From assembly GCF_022669155.1 (NCBI RefSeq), contig NZ_JALBVB010000059.1:14449-56483 (forward strand): DNA of 42,035 nt. Reading direction: 5' to 3'. Below the pieces are notes generated by a model that saw nothing but the letters and a program-made list of their open reading frames with translations, did not search any database and was not told the origin of the DNA. This stretch comes from Kineococcus sp. TRM81007 (GTDB taxonomy: Bacteria > Actinomycetota > Actinomycetes > Actinomycetales > Kineococcaceae). Positions within the stretch are counted from its first letter, which is position 1; each line of letters starts with the position of its first letter. Made by a program: the position numbers and the translations under genes. Of this stretch, positions 27,393 to 35,922 are shown piece after piece.

Positions 27393-28865
27393 TCAGGAGC
27401 GCCGCAGCACCTGCGCGAGCGCGCGGCGCAGCGCCGGCACGCACGCCACGTGCAGCCCCCACACCACCAGGGCCGCCGCCGAGCCGAGCGCCAGGCCCGC
27501 CCACGTCCCCGGCACCACCGCCCCCACCAGCGCCGCCGCGAGCGCCACCAGCAGCGCCCCCGGCGCGCACAGCGCCGCGCACCGCACCAGCACCGCCCCC
27601 ACCCCCAGCGTCCGGGCCGCCAGCGCGGTGGTGACCACGGCACCCGCCGACACCGCCAGGCCCAGCGCCACCGGCCCCAGCACCGTCGGCAGGGTCAGGT
27701 CCACGGCCAGCGTCACCGCCAGCCCGGCGGCGAGGGCGGTGACGGCCGCGCGGTTGCGATCGCGCGCGTTCAGCGCCTTCACCAGCACGTACGACAGCGC
27801 CTGCGCCCAGAACCCGACGGCGAAGCCGGTGAGCACCTGCCCGGAGGTCGCCACCGCCGCCGCGTCGAACGCGCCGCGCCCGTACAGCACGTGCACGACC
27901 CCGGCGGCGTCCACCGCCAGCACCGCCGACAGCGGCACCACCACGACGAGCACCGCCGGCACCAGCCGTTCCAGGCGCTCGCGGGCGTCCGGCGCGCTCA
28001 GCTCCGGCAGCACCGCCAGGCCCGCCAGGCCGAGCGGCACCGCCAGCAGGTTCACCCCGGTGGTGGCGACGAAGCGGGCGTAGTCGACGGCGGCGACGAC
28101 CCCGTCGCCCAGCAGGGACGCGACCACCCGCTCGACCACCACCGACGACTGCAGCACCAGCGGCAGCAGCAGCAGGGGACGCACCCGCCGCCACAGCTGC
28201 ACCAGCGCGTCCCGGGCTGCGCGGCGCTCCCACCGGGGCGGGGGCAGCAGCCCGCGGCGGTGCAGCGAGAAGTGCGCCCAGGCGTGCAGGGCGACGTACG
28301 CGGCGGGGAACCCCCACGCCAGCGCCACGGGCGTCGACAGCCACCACGCCACCGCCAGCCCCGCGACCATCCCCGTGTTCTGGGCGGTGGGCCGGGCGCT
28401 GGAGAGCCGGAACGAGCCGTGCGAGGCCTCCAGGTAGCTGAGCAGCGCGAACTGCAGGTAGCTGGGCAGGCCCAGGGCCATCACCCGCAGGAACGTCGCC
28501 GCGGTGGCGGCCGTGCCGTCGTCCAGCCCGGGTGCCAGCAGGTCCACGACCGGGCCGGCGAGCAGCAGCAGGGCGGCGGTGACGGCGAGCGCCAGCACCA
28601 GCAGCACCGCGCGCAGCGCGTGGAACAGCGCGGCGGCCCGCGCGGGGTCGTGCCGGCGCAGACGGGCGTGCACCGGCAGGAACCCGGCGCTGAGGGCGTC
28701 GGCGGTGACGAGGTCGACGGGCACCAGGGTGGCGGTCTGGGCGACGCGGGCGGCCACGGCGGGCGCGCCGGTGCCGTAGGCGGCCGCCAGCAGCACCTCC
28801 CGCACGAGGCCGAGGAGCTTGCCGGCCAGGCCGCCCCAGAAGAGGCGCTGCACGGCGGAGCGCAT
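27393..28865 (-). CDS. Lipid-linked oligosaccharide flippase, MurJ/MviN-like
   Basis: A 490-aa MOP-superfamily membrane protein with about 12-14 hydrophobic segments. The N-terminal GLAGKLLGLVREVLLAAAYG and the following DALSAGFLPVHARL resemble MurJ/MviN more than Wzx, but the location in a polysaccharide operon argues for flipping the polymer repeat unit (Wzx role, inference). It is the last gene of a five-gene minus-strand operon. The ATG at 28865 shares one base with the upstream stop (TGATG). It could also be a second MurJ for peptidoglycan precursors. Confidence 0.85.
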   Translation of the reverse strand: MRSAVQRLFWGGLAGKLLGLVREVLLAAAYGTGAPAVAARVAQTATLVPVDLVTADALSAGFLPVHARLRRHDPARAAALFHALRAVLLVLALAVTAALLLLAGPVVDLLAPGLDDGTAATAATFLRVMALGLPSYLQFALLSYLEASHGSFRLSSARPTAQNTGMVAGLAVAWWLSTPVALAWGFPAAYVALHAWAHFSLHRRGLLPPPRWERRAARDALVQLWRRVRPLLLLPLVLQSSVVVERVVASLLGDGVVAAVDYARFVATTGVNLLAVPLGLAGLAVLPELSAPDARERLERLVPAVLVVVVPLSAVLAVDAAGVVHVLYGRGAFDAAAVATSGQVLTGFAVGFWAQALSYVLVKALNARDRNRAAVTALAAGLAVTLAVDLTLPTVLGPVALGLAVSAGAVVTTALAARTLGVGAVLVRCAALCAPGALLVALAAALVGAVVPGTWAGLALGSAAALVVWGLHVACVPALRRALAQVLRRS

Positions 28866-30049
28866 CACTCGCCCCGCAGCGCCCGCTCGTACTCGCGCGC
28901 CACCCGCCGCAGCTCGCAACGGGCCGGCAGCAGGCTCCCCCCGGTGCGGCCGCGGTCGAGGACGTCCCCGGCCGCCGCCGCCAACGCCCGCTCGTCGGCC
29001 ACGTCGACGCGCGTCACGGCGCCGCCGGCGTCCTCCGTGCCGGCGGTGCCCAGGGGGACCAGCGCCGGGGTGCCGCAGGCCAGGGACTCCAGCACCGTCA
29101 TCGTCAGGCCCACCTCGCGCCAGGCGGAGGTCAGCAGGGAGGCGTCGGCCGCGGCGCACAGCGACGCCAGCCGCTCCCGCGGCACGGAGCCGGTGAAGCG
29201 GACCCGCCCGCCCACGCCGAGGTCCGCGGCCAGCGCGCGCAACCGCCCCTCGTCGCCGCCGCCGCCGGCGACGAGCAGGTGCGGGTCCAGGTCGGGGCGG
29301 GTGCGCGTCAGCGACCGCAACCCCCGCAGCGCCCGGTCCACCCGCTTCTGCGGGTGCAGCCGGCCCGCGACGATCAGCAGGCGCGCCGGGGCGGGAACGC
29401 CCAGCTCGCGCCGGACCGCGGCCGCGGCCGCCGGGTCGGGGCGGAAGACCGCCGTGTCGACGCCGTTGGCGACGGTGCGCACCGGCGGCATCCGCACCAG
29501 CCGCCCCAGCGGCGGGGAGGTCAGCGACGCCGCCACGGCCGGACCGACCGCCACCACCGCGTCGAAGCGGCGGTAGGTGCGGGCGTCGCGCAGCAGCGCC
29601 CGCGCGTTGCGGACGGCGGACAGCGCGGTGAGCGCGGACCCGCTGCGCAGCTTGGAGGTCAGCTCCGCCGCGGACGTGCCGTGGGCCTGCAGGACGAACC
29701 GGGGGCGGACCGCCCCGGCGGGGGCGGCCACGTCCACGCAGGAGAACGCCCCCGCGCTGACGGACAGGACGCCGGCGACGGGACCGGTGCGCAGCAGCTC
29801 CTCCAGCGCTCGGCGGGAGGCGGACCACCAGGTGCGCGAGTAGCGCCCCGGCGCCGTGCCCGGCAGCGCCCGCACGTCCACGCCGTCCAGCGTCCACGCC
29901 GCCGGACGGCCGGGCACCGCCGTGGTGAGCACGGTGACGGCGGAACCGCCGGCGGCCAGGGCTCGTGAGACGTCCCAGGCGACGGACTCCATGCCGCCGG
30001 CGCCGTGCAGCGGCAGCCCACGGGTCAGCACGACGAGGCGCCCGCTCAC
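28865..30049 (-). CDS. Glycosyltransferase family 4-like
   Basis: A 394-aa GT-B enzyme. The N-terminal acceptor domain starts LVVLTRGLPLHGAGGMESVAWD, a typical GT4 nucleotide-loop region. ANGVDTAVFRPD begins the donor half, followed by LLIVAGRLHPQKRVDRALRG and the EX7E pair in REVGLTMTVLESLACGTPALV. The GTG start at 30049 overlaps the previous gene's stop (GTGA), and the stop overlaps the flippase start by one base. Sugar specificity is unknown. Confidence 0.88.
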   Translation of the reverse strand: MSGRLVVLTRGLPLHGAGGMESVAWDVSRALAAGGSAVTVLTTAVPGRPAAWTLDGVDVRALPGTAPGRYSRTWWSASRRALEELLRTGPVAGVLSVSAGAFSCVDVAAPAGAVRPRFVLQAHGTSAAELTSKLRSGSALTALSAVRNARALLRDARTYRRFDAVVAVGPAVAASLTSPPLGRLVRMPPVRTVANGVDTAVFRPDPAAAAAVRRELGVPAPARLLIVAGRLHPQKRVDRALRGLRSLTRTRPDLDPHLLVAGGGGDEGRLRALAADLGVGGRVRFTGSVPRERLASLCAAADASLLTSAWREVGLTMTVLESLACGTPALVPLGTAGTEDAGGAVTRVDVADERALAAAAGDVLDRGRTGGSLLPARCELRRVAREYERALRGE

Positions 30050-31194
30050 CGCGCACCCCCCGCGCGGGTGCGCAGGGCACCGTCCAGCAGGTCCTCCAGC
30101 AGGCGCGTCTGCCGGGCGACGTCGAAGGACCGCTCGACGTGGCGTCGCGCCGCCTCGCCGGTGCGGCGGGCCAGCGCCGAGTCGTCCAGCAACCGGGCCA
30201 GCGCTCCGGCGAGCGCGGACGGGTCGGCCTCGGGCACCAGCAGGCCGGTGACGCCGTCGACGACGGCGGAGGGGATGCCACCGTGCGCGGTGGCGACGAC
30301 GGGCCTGCCCAGGGCTGCGGCCTCCAGCAGCACCTGCCCCAGGCCCTCCTGGTCGCCGGAGCGCGCCGTGACGCTCGGCAGGCACAGCACGCTCGCGGCG
30401 GCGACGTGCGCGAGGACGTCCGGGTTGCCCAGCACCCCGGTGAAGACGACGCGGCCGTCGACCCCCAGCTCGCGGGCGAGGCGTTCCAGCGACCCGCGCA
30501 GCGGGCCGTCGCCCACGCACACCAGCCGCACGTCGACGCCGCGCGCGGTCAGCAGGGCCACGGCGCGCAGGAGGTGCTCGGTGCCCTTCTTCTCCACCAG
30601 CCGGGCGACGTGCACGACGGTGCGGCCGTCCCCGGTGGGTGCCGCCGCGGGGACCTTGTCCAGGTCCAGGCCGAGGTGGTGCGTGACGGTGCGGTCGGCG
30701 GGGAAGCCGCGCGCCAGGAGCCGTGCGCGCAGGTGACCGGACACGGGCAGGAACAGGTCGCCGTGCCGCGCCAGCCGCGGCAGCCGGCGCACGTACGTCA
30801 CCCAGGAGGCGCGTCGCGCGCGCAGCAGCGCCGTGCGGGTGCAGGTGGCGTCGAAGCCGTGGAACACGGTGGCCAACGGCAGCCCGGCGCGCTGCGCGCT
30901 GGGCAGCGCGTGCGCGCCCTCCACGCCGAAGTGCGCCAGGACCACGTCCGCGCGCACCTCGCGCAGCACCCGGGTCAGCGGCCAGGACAGCGCACCCGCG
31001 GCGTACCCGGCGGCGGCGGCGGGTCCCCACCGCTGCGCCAGGGTGACGACCGGCAAGCCGGGGTCGGCGTGCGCGGGCAGCGGGTCCCGGCCCACGAGGA
31101 CCGGCTCGTAGCGGGTGAAGCGACGCGCCTGCTCCAGCACGAACGGCTCGGACGCCACCCCCAGCTGGTGGCGCAGCACCGCTACGCGGGGCAC
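30046..31194 (-). CDS. Glycosyltransferase family 4-like (colanic-acid WcaL-like)
   Basis: A 382-aa GT-B enzyme that begins at once with its fold (VAVLRHQLGVASEPFVLEQA). The donor half has VVHVARLVEKKGTEHLLRAV and the EX7E region DQEGLGQVLLEAAALGRPVVA, followed by GGIPSAVVDGVTGLLV. The SEPFV-EQ start and the HGFD segment resemble WcaL/AmsK-type exopolysaccharide transferases (from memory). The GTG start at 31194 lies 13 bases inside the end of the upstream ligase gene. The donor is not known. Confidence 0.88.
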   Translation of the reverse strand: MPRVAVLRHQLGVASEPFVLEQARRFTRYEPVLVGRDPLPAHADPGLPVVTLAQRWGPAAAAGYAAGALSWPLTRVLREVRADVVLAHFGVEGAHALPSAQRAGLPLATVFHGFDATCTRTALLRARRASWVTYVRRLPRLARHGDLFLPVSGHLRARLLARGFPADRTVTHHLGLDLDKVPAAAPTGDGRTVVHVARLVEKKGTEHLLRAVALLTARGVDVRLVCVGDGPLRGSLERLARELGVDGRVVFTGVLGNPDVLAHVAAASVLCLPSVTARSGDQEGLGQVLLEAAALGRPVVATAHGGIPSAVVDGVTGLLVPEADPSALAGALARLLDDSALARRTGEAARRHVERSFDVARQTRLLEDLLDGALRTRAGGAR

Positions 31195-32564
31195 GCCGCC
31201 CCCAGCGCCGGCTTGCGCGCGGTCACGTCTGCGGCGGCGACGGCAGCGGGCGCCGCCGGGGTGGCGCCCTGCCGGACCGTGACGACGCCCAGCAGCAGCG
31301 CCAGCAGGACCATCGACTTGGCCTCCCCGTAGACCGCGGTGTTGTCACCCATGCCGTGCACCAGCACCCACGCCCACGCACCCAGCGCGAAGCCCGCGGT
31401 GCGCGCCAGGGGGGAGCCCGCGCGGCGCACGACCACGGCCAGCAACCGGTGCAGGACGGTGCCGGCCAGCAGCACCAGCACCAGCACACCGGCCAGCCCG
31501 GTGGACGCCCACGCGGCGATCAGCAGGTTGTGCGGCGGCAGCGCGTCCACGCCGAGGTGCGCGTACAGCTCCATCGTGCGCGCCCACCCGCCGTGCCCCA
31601 GCCCCAGCAGGAGGTGGTCCTGGAACATCCGCAGGGCCGCGTCCCAGATGGGGGCGCGGCTGGCGAGGCTCTCGGAGGACGCGTCCGCGTAGCCGGGCAC
31701 GTACCGCTCCAGCAGGCGCGGCAGCAGCCAGGCGCCGCCGGCGACGACCACGGCGGCCTGCGGCAGGAACCAGCGCGCCGAGGGGCGGCCCAGCACGTGC
31801 ACGGCCCGCACCCCCACCGGCAGCAGCAGCGCCAGCGCGGCGGCGGTCTTCGAGCCGGTCGCGAAGGTGGCCGACCAGGTCACCAGCGCGCCGAGCAGGT
31901 ACCGGCGCCGGTGGCCGTCCACGCCCAGGGCCAGGAACGCGAACGTCGCGACCCCCAGGAACATGGAGGCCACGTTGGCGTTGATGAAGAACCCGCCGGC
32001 CTTGGCGGGGTCCATCACGTTGTTGGCGCCCTCGCCCCAGAACGCCGTCATGGCGTCCGGGCCGGCGACGGCGACGGCCAGCGGGGAGCGCAGGAACGCG
32101 GTCTCCAGCCCGGGCGACAGCCGGAAGACCCACACCAGCGCCGCCGCCACCAGCGCCCACGCGAGGACGACCTGCAACGACCCGCGCACGCCCCGGGGGT
32201 CCTCGCGCTCCACCCGCACGACGTGCAGGTACAGGAACGCGAAGGACGCCAGCCGTGCGGCCTCCAGCACGCCGACGAGCGGCTCGGGCGACCAGACGAC
32301 GGCGGCGACCTGCACGACGGCCAGCGCCAGCACCGCCCGGACCACCGGGTCGCCCAGCGGCACGCCCTTGCGCTCCAGCAGCCAGCACAGCGCCGCGAGG
32401 ACCACCCAGCACTGGCTCAGCGGCAGGGACAGCGCCCCCAGCGGACCGGCGAACACCTGGGGCACGGCGAGGAACGCGGCCACCAGCAGGCGGGTGCGGT
32501 CGCCGGCGGTGACGCACACGAGGCCGCCCGTGAGGGCGAGGGCGGCGCCCAGGAGGAGTTCCAC
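31182..32564 (-). CDS. O-antigen ligase/polymerase-like membrane protein (Wzy/WaaL family)
   Basis: A 460-aa polytopic membrane protein with about 11-12 hydrophobic segments. It has the family's large loop (about 280-340) holding SRAPIWDAALRMFQDHLLLGLGHGGW and PPHNLLIAAWASTGL, the PHN motif typical of the O-antigen ligase (Wzy_C/WaaL) superfamily. In this setting it probably polymerises lipid-linked repeat units (Wzy), with the Wzz-kinase setting chain length. The GTG at 32564 follows the previous stop by one base, with CAGCC and no strong ribosome binding site, so it is translated by coupling. It ends inside the next glycosyltransferase. Confidence 0.88.
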   Translation of the reverse strand: MELLLGAALALTGGLVCVTAGDRTRLLVAAFLAVPQVFAGPLGALSLPLSQCWVVLAALCWLLERKGVPLGDPVVRAVLALAVVQVAAVVWSPEPLVGVLEAARLASFAFLYLHVVRVEREDPRGVRGSLQVVLAWALVAAALVWVFRLSPGLETAFLRSPLAVAVAGPDAMTAFWGEGANNVMDPAKAGGFFINANVASMFLGVATFAFLALGVDGHRRRYLLGALVTWSATFATGSKTAAALALLLPVGVRAVHVLGRPSARWFLPQAAVVVAGGAWLLPRLLERYVPGYADASSESLASRAPIWDAALRMFQDHLLLGLGHGGWARTMELYAHLGVDALPPHNLLIAAWASTGLAGVLVLVLLAGTVLHRLLAVVVRRAGSPLARTAGFALGAWAWVLVHGMGDNTAVYGEAKSMVLLALLLGVVTVRQGATPAAPAAVAAADVTARKPALGAACPA

Positions 32565-32565
32565 G

Positions 32566-33729
32566 TCAGCGGCTCCCGACCGTCGCGCCGGTGTGGGCCG
32601 CGGCCCACGCGCGGACCTCCTCGCGGAAGCGCTGCAGCCCGAAGGCCGCCGCCCGCTCCCGGCACGCGTGCGGGGAGCACGCCTCGGCGCGCGCGAGCGC
32701 CTCGGCGTACGCGGCGGGGTGGTGCTCGGCCACGAGGGCGCCGGTGACGCCGTCCACGACGGTCTCGGCGGCGCCACCGCGGGCCAGGGCCACGACGGGC
32801 GTGCCGGAGGCCATGGCCTCCACCGGCACGATCCCGAAGTCCTCGAACGTGGGGAACACCAGGGCGCTCGCGCGCCGCAGCAGCTCGCGCACCTGCGCGT
32901 CGCCGGGCCGTTCCAGCACGACGACGGGCACGGACGCCGCGGCGGCCCGCTCGCGCAGGGCACCGGCCAGCGGGCCCGCGCCGGCGAGGACGGCGGGCCG
33001 CCCGAGCCGCTCGGCGACCTGCACCACCACCGCGTGGTTCTTGTAGGGCACCCAGCGGCCCAGGCCCAGCAGGTAGCCGGCGGGCAGGTCCAGCTCGTCG
33101 CGCTCGCCGGGGGCGTCGGCGAAGCGCTGCACGTCCACCGGGGGGTGGATGACGACGGCTTCGCGGCCCCAGCACCGCTCCACGCGGCGGGCCACCTCGG
33201 CGCTGTTGGCGGCCACGGCCGTCAGGCGCGCGGCCGAGCGGCGGTCCACGCCCGCCAGCAGCCGGCGCGCCGGCGCCAGCAGCGGCGAGGTGCCCCGCCC
33301 GTCCAGCTCGGGGTTCCACACGTACCGGGCGGGGGTGTGCACGTACGCCAGGTGCACGCCGCCGGGCGCGGTGAGGCGGTGGGCGGTGGCGAAGGCGTGG
33401 TGGGAGGTGACGACGAGGTCGTAGTCGCCGCGGCCGAGGGCCCGCCACGCCAGCGGCATCAGCGGCAGGGTGAGGGCGCGCCGTTCGCGGGTGGCGGCGC
33501 GGTCCAGCGCGGTGGTGCGCACGGGGCGGCCCTGCACGTCGAGGTGGGTCCCGGGCGCGCGGCTGAGGGCGTAGAGGTCGGCGTCGGGCCAGGTGCCGGC
33601 CAGCGCCTCGAACACCTGCTCGGCGCCGGCGCGCGCGGCGACCCACTCGTGCACGACGGCGGTGCGCGGGCCCGCGCCGGGGCGCGGTGCGCCTCGGGGG
33701 GCTCGGGGTGCCTGCTGCGGTGCCTTCAT
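32566..33729 (-). CDS. Glycosyltransferase family 4, mannosyltransferase-like (WbaZ type)
   Basis: A 387-aa GT-B enzyme and the first gene of the minus-strand polysaccharide operon. TAVVHEWVAARAGAEQVFE opens the acceptor domain, YVHTPARYVWNPELDG follows, and the donor half has YLLGLGRWVPYKNHAVVVQ and FPTFEDFGIVPVEAMASGTP. This combination resembles GDP-mannose-using WbaZ-like enzymes (family knowledge; donor not proven). The ATG at 33729 is preferred (AGAGGA just upstream); an in-frame start at 33774 would add 15 residues of poor quality. The first 22 residues are Pro/Ala-rich. Confidence 0.87.
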   Translation of the reverse strand: MKAPQQAPRAPRGAPRPGAGPRTAVVHEWVAARAGAEQVFEALAGTWPDADLYALSRAPGTHLDVQGRPVRTTALDRAATRERRALTLPLMPLAWRALGRGDYDLVVTSHHAFATAHRLTAPGGVHLAYVHTPARYVWNPELDGRGTSPLLAPARRLLAGVDRRSAARLTAVAANSAEVARRVERCWGREAVVIHPPVDVQRFADAPGERDELDLPAGYLLGLGRWVPYKNHAVVVQVAERLGRPAVLAGAGPLAGALRERAAAASVPVVVLERPGDAQVRELLRRASALVFPTFEDFGIVPVEAMASGTPVVALARGGAAETVVDGVTGALVAEHHPAAYAEALARAEACSPHACRERAAAFGLQRFREEVRAWAAAHTGATVGSR

Positions 33730-33831
33730 GGTCCTCTGCGTCGCCTCGGGTGGTCCGGCCCTCCCCGTCGGCACCGGCGGGGCGGACCTGAGCGGAACGC
33801 CACGACCGGGGGTGTGGGAGGGGGCCCGTGC

Positions 33832-33837
33832 TAGCCT
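33832..33837 (+). promoter_or_regulatory. Candidate -10 for DLW-39 and tRNA-Ala
   Basis: TAGCCT lies 34 bases before the DLW-39 start codon in a G-rich gap. No clear -35 hexamer accompanies it. Confidence 0.3.
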
Positions 33838-33871
33838 TCGAGGCCGTTCGGCACGTCGTGGAGGTCATCCG

Positions 33872-33988
33872 TTGAAGAAGTTGCTGCTGGTGGCCGCCGT
33901 GGCGGGTGCGGCCCTCGCGTGGCGCCGCAAGGCGTCGGCGAAGGCCGAGCGGGACCTGTGGGCGGAAGCCACCGACACCGTGCGCTGA
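33872..33988 (+). CDS. DLW-39 family small protein
   Basis: A 38-aa protein starting with TTG (33872), with GGAGGT 6 bases upstream. It has a short hydrophobic N-terminus (KKLLLVAAVAGAALAWRRK) and the family's end ERDLWAEATDTVR. This tiny family, named after the Asp-Leu-Trp motif and 39-residue length, is found beside tRNA-Ala near the origin of many actinobacteria. Its function is unknown. It probably shares a transcript with tRNA-Ala 13 bases downstream. Confidence 0.88.
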   Translation: MKKLLLVAAVAGAALAWRRKASAKAERDLWAEATDTVR

Positions 33989-34001
33989 ACGCGGTGCCCC
34001 C

Positions 34002-34074
34002 GGGGGCGTGGCGCAATTGGTAGCGCACCTGCTTTGCAAGCAGGGGGTTAGGGGTTCGAGTCCCCTCGCCTCCA
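34002..34074 (+). tRNA. tRNA-Ala (TGC)
   Basis: A 73-base cloverleaf: acceptor GGGGGCG with CGCCTCC (one G-U pair), anticodon arm CCTGC-TTTGCAA-GCAGG with TGC at 34035-34037, T loop TTCGAGT. CCA is not encoded. It marks the right border of the accessory block. Confidence 0.97.
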
Positions 34075-34085
34075 CCCGGGAAGCA

Positions 34086-34118
34086 CGAAGGCCCCCACCC
34101 GCAGGGTGGGGGCCTTCG
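34086..34118. terminator. Bidirectional terminator of tRNA-Ala and the repeat protein gene
   Basis: A 15-bp perfect stem (34086-34100 with 34104-34118) closes a 3-base loop. It starts 11 bases after tRNA-Ala and 15 bases after the stop of the minus-strand gene, so it can end both. Confidence 0.8.
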
Positions 34119-34133
34119 TCGTGCTCGGGACGC

Positions 34134-35174
34134 TCAGTCCTTCTTCTCGTCGTCCTCGACGGGCGCGGTGGCCTCCTCGAAGTTCCGCACGGCGTTCGAG
34201 GGCGGCTCGTCGGGGAGCTCCTCGGCGACCAGACCGGACGTGTCGCCCTGGCCGCCGGGGGCGCTGCCGGCGGCTGCGGTGCTCCCGGCCGCGGCGGGCT
34301 CGGGGCTGCTCGGGGAGCCGGGCACGGGGGCCGGGGTGGCGGTGGGGTTGTTCGTGGGTGCGGCGGGCGTCCACGCGGCACCCGGCGTGGCCCACGGGTC
34401 CTCCTGCTTGCGGCTGCGCACCGCGGAGAACACGGCTGCGCCGGCGCCGGTGAGCGCCAGCACCAGCAGCAGCTTGCGGCCCTTGCGGCCCTTCTTCGCC
34501 TTCTTCGCCGTGGCCTCGCCCTTGAGCACCGCCAGGGCGCCGGCGCCGCGCTCGCGGGCCACCTTGGTGGTGTTGAGGGCGCTGCCCGCGCCCTTGGCGG
34601 CGGCCGCGGTGGCCGCGCCCTTGGCCGCGGTGGTCGCGCCCTTCGCGGCGGTGGTCGCGCCCTTGGCGGCGGTGGTCGCGGCCGTGGTCGCCGCTGCGCC
34701 CTTGGCGGCGGCGCTGGTCGCGGCGGTGGTGGCGGCCGCGACGGCCGGCGTGGCGGCCGTCCTCGCGGTGTCGGCCGCCTCGTGCACGGCCTCCGCCAGG
34801 CGGGGCAGCAGCTCGGTGGTGAGCTTGTCGAGGGCGGTGTCCACGGCGGGGCCGACGCGCTGCGCGGCGCCCTCGACGTGCGGGGTGGCCCAGGTGCGGG
34901 CGGTCTCGACGTGGGGGGTGGCCCAGGTGCGGGCGCTGTCCACGTGGGGGGTGGCCCAGGTGCGGGCGACCTCGACGTGGGGGGTGGCCCAGGTGCGGGC
35001 GGTCTCGACGTGCGGGGTGGCCCAGGTGCGGGCGGTCTCGACGTGCGGGGTGGCCCACGTCCTGGCGCTGTCCACTGCGGGGGCGACCTTCTCGGTCAGG
35101 GCCTTCTCCGCGAGGGCCGTGCCCTGCTCGCGCACCTGCACCAGCTTGCCGGGCCGGTTCTTGGTCAGGGACAT
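34134..35174 (-). CDS. DUF5324-like membrane-anchored repeat protein
   Basis: A 346-aa protein. Residues 34-100 hold six tandem 11-residue repeats (V-E/D-x-A-R-T-W-A-T-P-H), then an Ala/Thr/Lys-rich stretch with TTAAKGA heptads (about 168-197), a basic patch ([12 protein letters not shown], 223-234), one membrane segment (234-252) and a Pro/Ala-rich acidic tail. Amphipathic repeat, basic patch, single helix and Trp-containing tail ([10 protein letters not shown]) match what I recall of DUF5324 proteins near the cyclophilin gene in Streptomyces; this is from memory and the match is tentative. Basic patch before the helix suggests the repeats are cytoplasmic. The ATG at 35174 has GGAGGAGG upstream. 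Function unknown. Confidence 0.72.
   Translation of the reverse strand: MSLTKNRPGKLVQVREQGTALAEKALTEKVAPAVDSARTWATPHVETARTWATPHVETARTWATPHVEVARTWATPHVDSARTWATPHVETARTWATPHVEGAAQRVGPAVDTALDKLTTELLPRLAEAVHEAADTARTAATPAVAAATTAATSAAAKGAAATTAATTAAKGATTAAKGATTAAKGAATAAAAKGAGSALNTTKVARERGAGALAVLKGEATAKKAKKGRKGRKLLLVLALTGAGAAVFSAVRSRKQEDPWATPGAAWTPAAPTNNPTATPAPVPGSPSSPEPAAAGSTAAAGSAPGGQGDTSGLVAEELPDEPPSNAVRNFEEATAPVEDDEKKD
34875..35072 (-). repeat. Six tandem 33-bp coding repeats
   Basis: Units start at 34875, 34908, 34941, 34974, 35007 and 35040. They are nearly identical, with variation limited to the Thr/Ser/Val and Glu/Asp codons and a degenerate sixth unit. They keep frame and encode 11-residue repeats, so copy number may change without a frameshift. 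Confidence 0.92.
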
Positions 35175-35325
35175 CCGTTCCTCCTCCGTCTGCGGTCGTC
35201 TCGCCGGGGCAACGCCTCGGGGCGCGGGTGGGTGCCCGGCCGGCGATCAGGACCCCCATCCCACCGCAGCGGCGCCGACCGCGCCACCGTGCGGTGGCTC
35301 GGGGACCCCGTGCGACGATGACCGC

Positions 35326-35847
35326 ATGCGCGCGACCCTGCACACGAACCACGGCGACATCCGCATCGAGCTGTTCGAGAACCACGCTCCGAAGACGGTG
35401 GCGAACTTCGTCGGCCTCGCCGAGGGCACCAAGGAGTGGAAGGACCCGTCGACGGGGGAGACGAAGACGGAGCCGTTCTACGACGGGCTGACCTTCCACC
35501 GGATCATCGACGGCTTCATGATCCAGGGTGGGGACCCGCGCGGTGACGGCCGCGGCGGCCCCGGCTACCAGTTCGACGACGAGATCCACCCGGACCTGCG
35601 CTTCGACAAGAAGTACCTGCTGGCCATGGCGAACGCCGGGAAGGTCGCCGGCCACGGCACCAACGGCTCGCAGTTCTTCATCACGGTGGCGACCACCCCG
35701 CACCTCAACGGCCGGCACACGATCTTCGGCGAGGTCGCCGACGAGGAGAGCCGCCAGGTCGTGGAGGCCATCGCGAACGTGCCCACCGGGCCGGCCGACG
35801 CGCCCCGCGAGGCGGTCGTCATCACCGGTGTCGACGTCGAGCGCTGA
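35326..35847 (+). CDS. ppiA: Peptidyl-prolyl cis-trans isomerase, cyclophilin type
   Basis: A 173-aa cytoplasmic cyclophilin that speeds proline isomerisation during folding. [19 protein letters not shown] and [10 protein letters not shown] carry the catalytic Arg and the substrate-pocket residues; HTIFGEV follows. No signal peptide. The ATG at 35326 gives the standard N-terminus ([17 protein letters not shown]). In mycobacteria and Streptomyces a cyclophilin lies at the same place near the origin; the symbol is assigned on that basis. Confidence 0.93.
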   Translation: MRATLHTNHGDIRIELFENHAPKTVANFVGLAEGTKEWKDPSTGETKTEPFYDGLTFHRIIDGFMIQGGDPRGDGRGGPGYQFDDEIHPDLRFDKKYLLAMANAGKVAGHGTNGSQFFITVATTPHLNGRHTIFGEVADEESRQVVEAIANVPTGPADAPREAVVITGVDVER

Positions 35848-35863
35848 CGGGACCGCCCCGCGT

Positions 35864-35886
35864 GCGTTCCGCCGATCGCGGAACGC
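35864..35886 (+). terminator. Terminator-like hairpin after ppiA
   Basis: GCGTTCCGC (35864-35872) pairs perfectly with GCGGAACGC (35878-35886) across CGATC, 16 bases after the stop. Confidence 0.55.
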
Positions 35887-35922
35887 GCGAACGGCGACGG
35901 CCCCCGGTGCGTTGAGCGCAGC

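Noticed and set aside
21397-34074. Integrated phage or integrative element between the two tRNA genes
   Set aside because: There is no integrase, relaxase, transposase or repeat of a tRNA 3' end that I can see; the block contains only polysaccharide and regulatory genes.
34875-35072. CRISPR-like array
   Set aside because: The 33-base units are contiguous with no spacers, keep a reading frame and encode a protein repeat; no cas gene is present.
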